A stretch of 35,862 nucleotides of DNA from Methanobacteriota archaeon (GTDB taxonomy: Archaea > Thermoplasmatota > Poseidoniia > Poseidoniales > Poseidoniaceae). The notes beneath the pieces are model-generated. The model was not told the origin of the DNA. It was given only the letters and a program-made list of their open reading frames with translations, and ran no database searches. Below are positions 7,597 to 15,370 of the stretch, piece by piece; within the stretch, counting starts at the first letter, position 1; the number at the start of each line of letters is the position of its first letter. The DNA lies in contig WTJK01000053.1 in the NCBI GenBank assembly GCA_011524855.1, positions 10,550-46,411 on the forward strand, in the 5' to 3' direction. Both the position numbers and the translations under genes were made by a program.

Positions 7597-8922
7597 ATGA
7601 GCAAATCAAAGAAGCAGAGCGACAAGGGCGATACCATGGACGAAGCGAGCGGTCTTCAGTTTCTGTCCTCGCACGGGCGAAGCCGAACCGGTAACGACGT
7701 CATCTTTGCCTGGTTGGCGCGCTACCAACACGCCGCGGCTGCCGGGGCCGATGCCGTGAACGGCACCGTGGGCGCTCTGCTGGAGGACGATGGGGCGTTG
7801 GCGATCAACGCCACGGTGGACGCTGCCCTTCGAGAAGCACCGGCGGTTGAATTCGCCGCCTATGCGCCGCTCAAAGGCTTGCCAGCATACCTCGACTTGG
7901 CCCCTTCCTTGGCCATGGGCGAACACCGTTCGGCGCTGGAAGACCTCGGTGTTCATCACATGTCCACGGCCACACCGGGAGGTTCGGGGGCGCTGTTCCT
8001 CGCTGCCTCCACCTTTGCAGAACGTGGCGATACCGTGTTGTTGCGCAGCCGCCACTGGGGGCCCTACCAGGGCTTTCTCCGAGGCGTAGGGCTCAAATCC
8101 GTCACGTACCCGCTCTTGCCCGAACACCCCAATCAAGCCACGCCGTTCCACGACGGTGTTGCTTTTGAGTCCGCGTTAGCGGAGATGGTCGAACAACAGT
8201 CCAAGGCGATGGTCTGGCTGAACGACCCAGCCCACAACCCGACGGGGTTGAGCCTCCCTGAAGCTTCTCGGGCCGCTTTGCTCCGTTCATTCATGGAGAG
8301 TGCGCTGCGTCACGAACACGTGGGCCACACGCTGGTGTTGGACGCCGCGTATCACCTCTATGCGGACGAACCTCACGGTTGGGCTTCCACGCTTCGTGAA
8401 GCCCTCGAAGAAGGGTGGCCATGGCCGGAAAACCTGCTCATCTGCGTGGCGTTGAGCATGTCAAAATCCCATACTGCCTACGGTTTGCGTGCCGGTGCCC
8501 TCGTGTGCTTGCACCCCGACCAAGCAGCACTTGAGACCCTCCGCGACATCATGGGCGTCACCGGAAGGGAAACGTGGTCGGCAGCCCCTCGCTTGGCGCA
8601 GTACACCTTGGCGCATCTTCACGGCGATGAGCGTGCCGGACAGGCGTGGGCCGATGAGCGCGACCGGCTTGCTGCGTTGCTGGACCAACGGCGCTCGGCG
8701 TTCGTTTCGGCCTGTGAGGCCCTTGACGTGCCGATCAACCCCACCCATGACGGGTTTTTCGCTTGGTACGAGTGCGACGACCCTGTGGCGGTTGCCGAGC
8801 ACTGCGCGAACCAGCATGTCTACTTGGTCCCGCTTTCGGGGGGTGTACGGATCGGTCTCTGTGCGATTCCCGAGGGTTCGATGAGGCGAGTGGCGGAAGC
8901 CTTGGCAGGTGCCCGGGGGTGA
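7597..8922 (+). CDS. PLP-dependent class I aminotransferase (aspartate/aromatic type)
   Basis: The 441-residue fold-type I aminotransferase moves an amino group between an amino acid and a 2-oxo acid. Motifs are NDPAHNPTG (209-217, Asn214 contacts PLP), LDAAYHLY (248-255, Asp249 and Tyr252), SMSKSHTAYGLRAG (287-300, Schiff-base Lys290) and the C-terminal VRIG, whose Arg binds the substrate carboxylate. The overall pattern resembles the AspC/TyrB group, but the substrate cannot be assigned. The first 13 residues (MSKSKKQSDKGDT) are Lys-rich, and the next ATG at 7636 is an alternative start. The gene is followed 4 nt later by the zinc-ribbon gene, whose Shine-Dalgarno (SD) site overlaps this stop codon. 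Confidence 0.88.
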   Translation: MSKSKKQSDKGDTMDEASGLQFLSSHGRSRTGNDVIFAWLARYQHAAAAGADAVNGTVGALLEDDGALAINATVDAALREAPAVEFAAYAPLKGLPAYLDLAPSLAMGEHRSALEDLGVHHMSTATPGGSGALFLAASTFAERGDTVLLRSRHWGPYQGFLRGVGLKSVTYPLLPEHPNQATPFHDGVAFESALAEMVEQQSKAMVWLNDPAHNPTGLSLPEASRAALLRSFMESALRHEHVGHTLVLDAAYHLYADEPHGWASTLREALEEGWPWPENLLICVALSMSKSHTAYGLRAGALVCLHPDQAALETLRDIMGVTGRETWSAAPRLAQYTLAHLHGDERAGQAWADERDRLAALLDQRRSAFVSACEALDVPINPTHDGFFAWYECDDPVAVAEHCANQHVYLVPLSGGVRIGLCAIPEGSMRRVAEALAGARG

Positions 8923-8926
8923 ACGG

Positions 8927-9307
8927 ATGGGTCAACGCATGACCAAGGAGAATTTTCTGATCTCTGGTTTGGTGTGCATCGTCTTTGGAGGCTTCCTCAC
9001 CGTGGGTGGCTTGTGGGCCATGGGATTCACCGTCGGTTTGTTTGGTGTGGTGTTCTTTTTGGTCGGGATGACGGTGAGCCGGCAGGGCTCGCTCAGCCCA
9101 GAAGAGGTCGCAGCTTGGTCGCCTGAACAAGCGCCCCTGCCCGACGCTGGCCGGTTCATGTACCGGGTTGACGTCACGCTCGATGACCCCGTCCGTTCCT
9201 CGATTCTTTGCGGACCTTGCGGACATCTTGAGGTCGTGAACGGGCCACGTCCTCCGACGTATCGCTGCGTAGCATGCGACCGACCGTTGTGGGACGAAGA
9301 AGAATGA
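8927..9307 (+). CDS. Small membrane protein with C-terminal zinc ribbon
   Basis: The 126-residue product has two TM helices near the N-terminus (about residues 10-29 and 33-50) and a soluble tail. The tail ends in a four-cysteine zinc ribbon: CGPC, a 15-residue loop, then CVAC. No named family was recognised. The ATG at 8927 was chosen because GGGGTGA (8916-8922) lies 4 nt before it and contains the stop codon of the aminotransferase gene; a GTG at 8909 and an ATG at 8939 are alternatives. The ribbon is probably cytoplasmic and may bind nucleic acid or protein (inference). Confidence 0.72.
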   Translation: MGQRMTKENFLISGLVCIVFGGFLTVGGLWAMGFTVGLFGVVFFLVGMTVSRQGSLSPEEVAAWSPEQAPLPDAGRFMYRVDVTLDDPVRSSILCGPCGHLEVVNGPRPPTYRCVACDRPLWDEEE

Positions 9308-9364
9308 ACGGTCTTTGTGCCTCCGCAACGGTGCCTTGAAAGCGACGAAACCGGTGGAGACACC

Positions 9365-10849
9365 ATGGTTGAGTTCAGCCTCCTCAATCCGGAGCGACGG
9401 ATGTTGCGGGCCATGCAGGCCGACAAGCGGGCTGCTTGGACGCTGAGCGATCTTCTGGCAGCTTGCGATTGGACCGACCAAGTCGTTGCGGTCGGTGCTG
9501 GTCACGGGCTTGAGAACCGAGGGTTGGTGACCGTTGAGACCACGGTGGTGGCCGAGGTGGTCCTGGATGCGTCGGGTCAAGACGCCGTGGACCACGGTCT
9601 GCTCGAAGCACGGTTGTGGTCGTGGATGCAAAGCGAAGACGAACCAACCATGAAGGGTCTTCAATCGGCATTTGAACGCCACGAAGCCGGTCCAGGCGTG
9701 GGTCTGTTGAAGCAACTCGGTGTGACCATCGAACAGGGGCGTCTGGTGGCCACCGATTCAATCCGCATCGATTCAACGTTGGCGGCTCGCACCGATTTTC
9801 TGGCCATGTTGCCGTGTGAATTGACCGACGAAGTCCGGCCGATGGTGGAGGCCTTCAAAGGTCGAAAAGGCTTCATTGCGGTGCTGGAGCGCACCGACCG
9901 ATCGTGGAGCATCACGGAGGAAGGCCGCAGCGTGACCGGTGAAGCGCTGGTTGAAACCACCGTCGTGACGGACATCACGCCGGAACTGCTGCAGGGCGAT
10001 GCGTGGCGAAACGCTGAATTTCGGGCCTTTGACGTCACGCTCGAGGCCTCCACACCGCGCACTGGACGAAGCCACCCCATGCAAGCGCTCATCGAACGCA
10101 TTCGAGCGGTGTTTCTTGAGATGGGCTTCTCCGAATTGGTCGACGATTACGTTCAGACTGCCGGATGGAACATGGATGCGTTGTTCATCCCCCAGGATCA
10201 CCCCGCACGAGAAATGCAGGACACCTTTTACCTTGACGAACCCGCCTCGCTTTCATTGGACGACGGCATGATGAGCCACTGGAAAGCCGTCCATGAACAC
10301 GGGGGCGACACGGGTTCACGCGGTTGGGGCGGGACGTTTTCCAAGGACATCGCTCAACGGGGCCTGCTTCGTACTCACACCACGGTGAACACCATTCAGT
10401 ACCTCGCTGAACACCCCACCGAGGCATGCCGCATGTTTTCGGTGGACCGCGTGTTCCGCAAGGAAGCGATCGACCGGACCCATCTTCCTGAATTCCACCA
10501 AATCGAAGGCATCATCATGGAGGAAGGGGCCAACTTGCAAATGCTCGTGACGACCTTGAAGACCTTCTATGCCAAAATGGGGTATCCCGAGGTCCGTGTC
10601 CGTCCGGCATACTTCCCCTACACGGAGCCGAGCCTCGAGATCGAAGTCCGTTGGCGTGGCAAGTGGTTGGAATTGGGGGGCGCGGGAATTTTCCGTCCGG
10701 AGGTCACCGAACCCTTGGGCATCACCGCACCGGTGTTGGCGTGGGGCATGGGCCTTGAACGACTGGCCATGCTGGTGCTGGGGCTTGACGACATCCGCCA
10801 ACTCTACATCTCCGATTTGGAATGGCTGCGAAATCAACCCATCTTGTGA
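9365..10849 (+). CDS. pheS: Phenylalanine--tRNA ligase alpha subunit
   Basis: The 494-residue length fits archaeal/eukaryal PheS, whose N-terminal part holds winged-helix-like tRNA-contacting domains (here about 1-230) before the class II catalytic core. Class II motifs are seen: FSVDRVFRKEAIDRTHLPEF (motif 2 region, binds ATP and Phe), the PAYFPYTEPSLE segment, and the GLERLAMLVLGLDDIRQLY motif 3 helix. With PheT it charges tRNA-Phe. The ATG at 9365 is preferred over one at 9317 because GGTGG lies upstream and the N-terminus then matches the family. No pheT is in the window; the next genes encode YbjQ-like proteins, so the pair appears to be split or pheT lies elsewhere. Confidence 0.95.
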   Translation: MVEFSLLNPERRMLRAMQADKRAAWTLSDLLAACDWTDQVVAVGAGHGLENRGLVTVETTVVAEVVLDASGQDAVDHGLLEARLWSWMQSEDEPTMKGLQSAFERHEAGPGVGLLKQLGVTIEQGRLVATDSIRIDSTLAARTDFLAMLPCELTDEVRPMVEAFKGRKGFIAVLERTDRSWSITEEGRSVTGEALVETTVVTDITPELLQGDAWRNAEFRAFDVTLEASTPRTGRSHPMQALIERIRAVFLEMGFSELVDDYVQTAGWNMDALFIPQDHPAREMQDTFYLDEPASLSLDDGMMSHWKAVHEHGGDTGSRGWGGTFSKDIAQRGLLRTHTTVNTIQYLAEHPTEACRMFSVDRVFRKEAIDRTHLPEFHQIEGIIMEEGANLQMLVTTLKTFYAKMGYPEVRVRPAYFPYTEPSLEIEVRWRGKWLELGGAGIFRPEVTEPLGITAPVLAWGMGLERLAMLVLGLDDIRQLYISDLEWLRNQPIL

Positions 10850-10864
10850 GGCGAATGAGGGAGG

Positions 10865-10872
10865 CTTTACAT
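10865..10872 (+). promoter_or_regulatory. TATA-like box for the first ybjQ-like gene
   Basis: CTTTACAT is centred about 27 nt before the ATG at 10895. This spacing supports that ATG over the internal one at 10922 and a leaderless transcript separate from pheS. Confidence 0.45.
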
Positions 10873-10894
10873 CAAGCGCCTTCGTGGTTGACCC

Positions 10895-11230
10895 ATGCAA
10901 CCACAACCCGTTGCGCTGTTGATGTCCAACGTTGAGACCATTCCCGGCAAGACCATCGTGAACTCGTTGGGCTTGGTGTCGGGGTCAACCGTTCGTGCCA
11001 AGCACCTTGGCAAAGACATCTTTGCTGGGTTGAAGAACTTGGTCGGTGGTGAACTCAAGGCTTACACCGAACTGCTCAACGAGTCGCGTAACGAAGCCCT
11101 CCAGCGCATGATGATGGAGGCGCATCAACGAGGCGCCAACGGCATCGTCAACGTCCGCTTTGCCACGTCCAGCGTGGCGGCAGGTGCCTCGGAGTTGTTC
11201 GTTTACGGCACGGCCGTGGTTGTTGAGTGA
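10895..11230 (+). CDS. YbjQ/UPF0145-family protein
   Basis: The 111-residue product matches the YbjQ (DUF74, 'heavy-metal-binding') family. It has an N-terminal ETIPGK strand, LGLVSGSTVRAKHLG in the middle, and ELLNESRNEALQRMMMEA followed by GANGIVNVRF, ending in a beta strand with YGTAVVVE. Family members form pentamers; their function is not settled. There is no signal peptide or TM. A related, membrane-anchored gene follows after 9 nt. The start at 10895 is backed by an upstream TATA-like box, although an ATG at 10922 would also give a family-length protein. Confidence 0.9.
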   Translation: MQPQPVALLMSNVETIPGKTIVNSLGLVSGSTVRAKHLGKDIFAGLKNLVGGELKAYTELLNESRNEALQRMMMEAHQRGANGIVNVRFATSSVAAGASELFVYGTAVVVE

Positions 11231-11239
11231 GGGTCGCCG

Positions 11240-11734
11240 ATGAACGAGGGCGTCGTCTTCGTCGTGTTCTACATCGTCATCCCCGTGGTGACGGGATTGG
11301 CGGTTCCCATGACGTCGTGGCTTCTTGGCCGTTGGTACCAGAACGGGTTGTTCAAAGCCCTCGAGGTCACCGAAGCCGCTCAAGGAAAGGGGTTCGGTGA
11401 TGCCCAGCTGGTGTCGTACCAAAAGAAACAGGAAACCATTGCAGCCGAGTACACGACGTTGCTGATGGCGAACATCGTGGTGGGCCCGTCATGGGGTCAG
11501 ATGTTTTTGATGTGGGTAAAATCCCTCTTCGGGGGCGCTTTACCGTCCTACGCATCGGTGTTGGATTACGGTCGCCGTGAGGCCATCCAACGGCTCAAGG
11601 TCCAAGCCAAGGAACGCGGTTGCACCAGCATCGTCAACATGCGGGTGGAAACCTCGGTCATCACGACGGCCAAAGGCAACGACAGCAAATCCTCGTCGGT
11701 CGAATTCCTGGCGTACGGCACCGGGTGCCGTTGA
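11240..11734 (+). CDS. Membrane-anchored YbjQ-like protein
   Basis: The 164-residue protein begins with one TM helix (about 5-29), a linker of some 40 residues (30-70) and a divergent YbjQ domain from about 72. The conserved pattern is retained: YGRREAIQRLKVQAKERG, then TSIVNMRVET and the closing YGTGC. The glycine-rich loop of the first strand pair is altered (VVGPSWGQMF). It follows the soluble paralogue by 9 nt, so the two may form a mixed oligomer tethered to the membrane (inference). The gene ends 3 nt before the convergent gene's stop codon. Confidence 0.82.
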   Translation: MNEGVVFVVFYIVIPVVTGLAVPMTSWLLGRWYQNGLFKALEVTEAAQGKGFGDAQLVSYQKKQETIAAEYTTLLMANIVVGPSWGQMFLMWVKSLFGGALPSYASVLDYGRREAIQRLKVQAKERGCTSIVNMRVETSVITTAKGNDSKSSSVEFLAYGTGCR

Positions 11735-11737
11735 CGC

Positions 11738-12154
11738 TCAGGACCATTCGTCGCGAAACCGATCTTGTCGGTCCCGGGATGCTTCGGTTTGGTGTTCGTC
11801 GTCCGGCTGGTGCTGGCCCACGTCGACTTCGGTCACGTGCTCTTCGCTGGGTTCGACGAACCGTCGGAATTTGTGGCGAAAAAAAGCCTCGAAGTCGTTG
11901 ATGTTCATGGAGGCATGGCCGTCGTTTGAGCGCCCCTCGTATCGTTCACGATCCCGACGGTAGCGATGACGCATCCTCCAATAGTCTCGGAACAAGCGAA
12001 GCATCAGTGAACGGTCGTTGGCGGGGTCACACCCCTCGGGCCACGGCATGCCCTCAACGGCGTGGGCAAAGGCGTTGAGTCCCTCAAGAAAGGCGATCAT
12101 GTCATCGTCAGGGTTGGGACCAGAGCCCGGTGCATCACCAGCTTCATGGTTCAT
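11738..12154 (-). CDS. Hypothetical protein, charged and helical
   Basis: The 138-residue product was not recognised. The N-terminus is acidic (MNHEAGDAPGSGPNPDDD), the middle is helical with DRSLMLRLFRDYWRMRHRYRRDRERY (about 47-72), and the C-terminal third is rich in His, Asp, Glu and Gln. There is no TM or signal. It is supported as a gene by filling the interval exactly (3 nt from the convergent ybjQ stop) and by a TATA-like GGTTTATCAC about 26 nt before its ATG. It is divergent from ribK. Confidence 0.55.
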   Translation of the reverse strand: MNHEAGDAPGSGPNPDDDMIAFLEGLNAFAHAVEGMPWPEGCDPANDRSLMLRLFRDYWRMRHRYRRDRERYEGRSNDGHASMNINDFEAFFRHKFRRFVEPSEEHVTEVDVGQHQPDDEHQTEASRDRQDRFRDEWS

Positions 12155-12176
12155 ACGGGCTGTGATGGTTGACCTG

Positions 12177-12186
12177 TGATAAACCT
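12177..12186 (-). promoter_or_regulatory. TATA-like box for the hypothetical gene
   Basis: On the minus strand GGTTTATCAC is centred about 27 nt before the ATG at 12154. It sits back to back with the ribK box. Confidence 0.5.
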
Positions 12187-12200
12187 TGGAAACGCACCCT

Positions 12201-12208
12201 CAATAAGG
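12201..12208 (+). promoter_or_regulatory. TATA-like box for ribK
   Basis: CAATAAGG is centred about 24 nt before the ATG at 12228. Confidence 0.4.
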
Positions 12209-12227
12209 GGAAGTTCAAGCCGAGGGT

Positions 12228-12692
12228 ATGAACCTCCACGGGACCGTCAGCAGCGGACTCGGTCGGGCTCACGTCTTCATGGCGCAGTTGCACTACCAGG
12301 AACAGTTCCGTGACATCCTTGGCCAAACGGCGTGGCCGGGAACGCTCAACGTGACGGTGAAGGCCGAGGACCTGCCGGGGTACATCGCCCTCCGTCAAAA
12401 AGCAGGCATTGACACCCTTGACGCCGAAGACAGCGACCGCGCAGCAGCTTCCGCGGTGGACGTGGACGCACATCCCTTGCACCGTGTGCGCGGTTTTCTA
12501 CGCGATGGTGTGTCGTTTGGAGGTGCGTCGGCATACACAGCGGTCATGCATTCGAACGGGTCCGAGGTACCTTGTGCGATCTTGATTCCTGACCTCACAC
12601 GCCACGTTGATGTGATCGAAATCATTGCCCCGGTCTTCCTCCGCGAGCACCTTGATCTCACCGACGGTGATTCGGTCACGATTTCATTGTGA
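12228..12692 (+). CDS. ribK: CTP-dependent riboflavin kinase (archaeal)
   Basis: RibK (DUF120 family) makes FMN from riboflavin using CTP, an archaea-specific step. The 154-residue product shows the family pattern: GTVSSGLGRAHVFM (5-18), the Y-x-EQF helix, the hallmark PGTLNVTV (37-44), then RGFLRDGVSFGG, a central PCAILIPDLTRH block and IEIIAPVFLREHLDL with a final DGDSVTISL. It is slightly longer than the Methanocaldococcus enzyme, with an Asp/Ala-rich insert around residues 64-82. It is divergent from an unknown gene and overlaps the convergent truA by 9 bases. Confidence 0.94.
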   Translation: MNLHGTVSSGLGRAHVFMAQLHYQEQFRDILGQTAWPGTLNVTVKAEDLPGYIALRQKAGIDTLDAEDSDRAAASAVDVDAHPLHRVRGFLRDGVSFGGASAYTAVMHSNGSEVPCAILIPDLTRHVDVIEIIAPVFLREHLDLTDGDSVTISL

Positions 12693-13601
12693 ATCTTTCC
12701 GAAAGACAAGGGGCAACTCGCCCAACGCAGCCCATTCGTTGTACAGCATCGCCTTCATTTCGTGCTGAGCGGCGTGTTGCCATCGTCCTTTTTTGGTGCG
12801 CTCAGCGGACCGTCCCACTGGCGGGGGCGTCAGGCTGGGTTCCGTTTGGTCGGCGGGCAAAGGTTCGTCCTCCCACGCCACCCCCCACAAGGTCAGCCAT
12901 TCGGGCGGTGCCACCCCGAAATCCACGGGGGCTTCCGGATGTTCGATCGCCTTTCGTACCTCATCGGGAGTCAGTTCGCCCAAGGACAACCGAAACAAGG
13001 CGTTGGCCACCCGGCGAACCTGATTCCAGAGGAACGCTTCCCCGACGATTTCGAACCCCATCAATCGGTCACCGTCCATCCATGGCGTGGCTGAAAGGAC
13101 GGTTCGCATTGGGTTCTTGCCCGGCTCCAAGCGTGCGAAGTTCGTGGCGTTGTACGTTCCAACAAACATCGCCAACCAGGAATTGAACGCATTGAGGTTC
13201 GGTGGTGACCAAAATTCCATTCCTTCCAATCGGTATCGGTAGGTGCGGTGAAGCGCCAGACGCGGGTTGTGGTCTGCGTCCACCTCCCTCACGGTGAGAA
13301 AAGCAATGTTGGGATCGAGTCGGTCGTCAATGGCGCGAATCATCTTACGCGGGGTCAAGGCATCCCACAACGTTCGCTCCAAATCGACGATGCCACCGTT
13401 GACGCGCACGTGGACACCAGCGTCCGTTCTGCTGGAGAGGACGAGCGGGTGGGGTCCCGATTGGTCGTTCAACCAACCCAGCGTTCGAAAGACACGGATC
13501 AGTTCGCCCTGAACCGTGATGACATCGGGTTGAATTTGGCTGCCATGAAAGGCGTCACCCAGGTAGCCGACGGTGAAAAACAACCGGACCGTTTCGCCCA
13601 A
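12684..13601 (-). CDS. truA: tRNA pseudouridine synthase A
   Basis: TruA isomerises uridines 38-40 of the tRNA anticodon stem. In this 305-residue protein the catalytic Asp60 lies in SSRTDAGVHV (57-65). RTYRYRL and the EAFLWNQVRRVANAL motif follow, and APPEWLTLWGV marks the end of the core. A C-terminal extension of about 60 residues (from about 250) is Pro- and charge-rich, then helical, and looks unlike a standard TruA ending. It lies 9 nt after the helical-repeat gene and is the last gene of a long minus-strand run. Cytoplasmic. Confidence 0.93.
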   Translation of the reverse strand: MGETVRLFFTVGYLGDAFHGSQIQPDVITVQGELIRVFRTLGWLNDQSGPHPLVLSSRTDAGVHVRVNGGIVDLERTLWDALTPRKMIRAIDDRLDPNIAFLTVREVDADHNPRLALHRTYRYRLEGMEFWSPPNLNAFNSWLAMFVGTYNATNFARLEPGKNPMRTVLSATPWMDGDRLMGFEIVGEAFLWNQVRRVANALFRLSLGELTPDEVRKAIEHPEAPVDFGVAPPEWLTLWGVAWEDEPLPADQTEPSLTPPPVGRSAERTKKGRWQHAAQHEMKAMLYNEWAALGELPLVFRKDSQ

Positions 13602-13610
13602 GGGGCTCCC

Positions 13611-14144
13611 TCATTCACTGGCGGAGAGGGTGGCGACAGCGTCCTCTGGGGTGTAGCCCAAGGCACCAACGGCCCATTCCAGGGCTTGCTTGAGCCACGG
13701 CTGAATCATGGGGTTTTGTCGGGAGGGGTCCATGACCTCGATGGCGTCCACCAAGTTGCGACTGGCGGTGAAGAGGACTTCGTCGACAGGGATGTCCTCG
13801 AGGGCCAAACGTCGGGCGTAGCGTTGGAACTCCTTCACGGCCACCGGGATGCGACGGCATTCCAGTGCGAAGGAGGCAAAATCAGCGATGTATTCCATGT
13901 TCTCCTCGTCAAGCTCCATGGCTTTCTTGTAGGCGTTCATGATCTTGCGGCCCGGGATAACGTCGTCCTGTTCCTCCATGTTCTTCATGTTGGCAAATTC
14001 AGCCCACATGTGGTGGAGTTCGGGAACGTCACCGTGGTCGCCAAGCTTCGCTTCAAGGTCGGCGAGGGCGCCGTCGAGGTCGCCGTTGCGGAACAGTTCA
14101 ATGGGTCCTTCCAAGAGTTGCTCAACCACGGTGTTCATCTCCAA
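13611..14144 (-). CDS. Hypothetical helical-repeat (TPR-like) protein
   Basis: The 177-residue product is predicted to be all-helical and acidic. Spacing of aromatic and alanine residues (for example the NAYKKAMELDEENMEYIADFA region, then CRRIPVAVKEFQRYARRLA) suggests two to three TPR-like helix pairs. There is no TM, signal peptide or catalytic motif. It is 64 nt downstream of the PH-domain membrane protein and 9 nt upstream of truA. A role as an adaptor for a neighbour is only a guess. Confidence 0.6.
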   Translation of the reverse strand: MEMNTVVEQLLEGPIELFRNGDLDGALADLEAKLGDHGDVPELHHMWAEFANMKNMEEQDDVIPGRKIMNAYKKAMELDEENMEYIADFASFALECRRIPVAVKEFQRYARRLALEDIPVDEVLFTASRNLVDAIEVMDPSRQNPMIQPWLKQALEWAVGALGYTPEDAVATLSASE

Positions 14145-14208
14145 ATGAAGCCACAGTGCACCGGCTTTTCAAGGCTCGCTTTGAGGTGCGAACGGGAGGG
14201 CAGGGGCA

Positions 14209-15309
14209 TCAAGCGCTGTCTTCGCTGGCCAAGCGCTCAGCAATGTCTTCGAGCAGGTTGGAGGATGAGTGCTTTCGGTGCATCTCGTTGAGCATCATCT
14301 TGACGTTCTCCCACTTGCGGATTTTGTAGAAGCAGTGCTTCGGGTCGTGGTCCACGGTGCGGGTGGTTCGTTGGTAGGAGATGACGGCAAAGAATTTCTT
14401 GAAGAACGAACGACTTGCTTTGGCCGCAGCACCCTCGTCATCGCCACCTGCTGCAGGGGCGGAGCCGACGCTGGTACTGACCGTTTCTTCGGTCAAACCG
14501 ATGCCAGAATCGGTCATGATGGTCAGCGTTGCATACCCCAACATCGTGCCCATGGGCGTCCGCTCAACCATCACTTCGGAAATGCGGTCGAACAGGATCC
14601 TCCGGTGGGAACGGGACAGCAAAAAGGCGTGCTGGAAGATGATGGCGTTGGAGGTCACGGCGTAGGAAAAACTGCGCTGGTACTTCCAAGTGGCGCCCCA
14701 GAACACCACGGCGAAGATCAACCCGAAGAGGAAGTAGTCGTAGGTGAAACCAATGACGCCATCGTAGGTGTCGTTGAACAGGCCGATGACCGGCGTCAAG
14801 ATGTCGTCCAGTTGAATGATGACCGGCATGAGGGTGGCCACCAACAAGGCGATGGTGACCCATCGTCCGGAGGTGGACACGTTCAGCATGCGGTTGAACC
14901 ACGTGATGATGCCCATGACCAAAACAAAGCCGATGGGGACCGTTTCGCTGTCCGTGAGCGAGATGAAGGTGCTGACGATTTTGATCAGGGTTGATGAATT
15001 GTCATCGGAAGAGACCCCGAAGGCGAACAGCATGTGGACCATGAGCACGACGAGCCCGAGAAAATAGAGCCCAAGGAAGGCCAGGGTGCTCGGGCGTGCC
15101 TCGCCGTTTTCGAGGATTTCTTCCCCGGTGATGAGGCGGTATTTTTTGCGCTGGGCTTCTGCTTTGGAGGCCATCGCTGCCTCATCGGTGGTTGTGGAGG
15201 TGCTGACGTCCGTCTTGGGTTCATCCTCCGTGGCGGTGGCCGCCTCGGCCTCGGTTTCATCGGGCACGTTGGCCTCGACTTCGGTGGATTCTGTTTCGCT
15301 CACGCTCAT
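14209..15309 (-). CDS. Membrane protein with C-terminal PH-like domain
   Basis: The 366-residue protein has an acidic, low-complexity N-terminus (1-45, Glu/Thr/Ala-rich), a basic patch KAEAQRKKYRL (49-59), four TM helices (about 75-97, 124-141, 150-168, 190-208), and a domain starting with FSYAVTSNAIIFQHAFLLSR. The last part resembles bacterial PH-like domains of the YdbS/DUF304 type: strand, turn, ILFDRISEVMVERTPMGTMLGYATLTI. A Gly/Ala/Glu linker interrupts it near 284-300, and a C-terminal helix closes it. It probably binds lipid or protein at the cytoplasmic face; the function is unknown. It has its own TATA-like box upstream. Confidence 0.65.
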   Translation of the reverse strand: MSVSETESTEVEANVPDETEAEAATATEDEPKTDVSTSTTTDEAAMASKAEAQRKKYRLITGEEILENGEARPSTLAFLGLYFLGLVVLMVHMLFAFGVSSDDNSSTLIKIVSTFISLTDSETVPIGFVLVMGIITWFNRMLNVSTSGRWVTIALLVATLMPVIIQLDDILTPVIGLFNDTYDGVIGFTYDYFLFGLIFAVVFWGATWKYQRSFSYAVTSNAIIFQHAFLLSRSHRRILFDRISEVMVERTPMGTMLGYATLTIMTDSGIGLTEETVSTSVGSAPAAGGDDEGAAAKASRSFFKKFFAVISYQRTTRTVDHDPKHCFYKIRKWENVKMMLNEMHRKHSSSNLLEDIAERLASEDSA

Positions 15310-15335
15310 CCCTCAAACACCACTGTCGTGTTGTG

Positions 15336-15343
15336 AATGAAAT
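15336..15343 (-). promoter_or_regulatory. TATA-like box for the PH-domain protein gene
   Basis: On the minus strand TATTTCAT is centred about 30 nt before the ATG at 15309, just after the upstream gene's stop. Confidence 0.35.
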
Positions 15344-15370
15344 ACCTTGCCCCGCCCAGCCACGCTCGGG

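Noticed and set aside
13248-14291. Long plus-strand frame opposite truA and the helical-repeat gene
   Set aside because: It is antisense to two well-supported genes, has no recognisable domains, and its composition is that of a GC-rich shadow.
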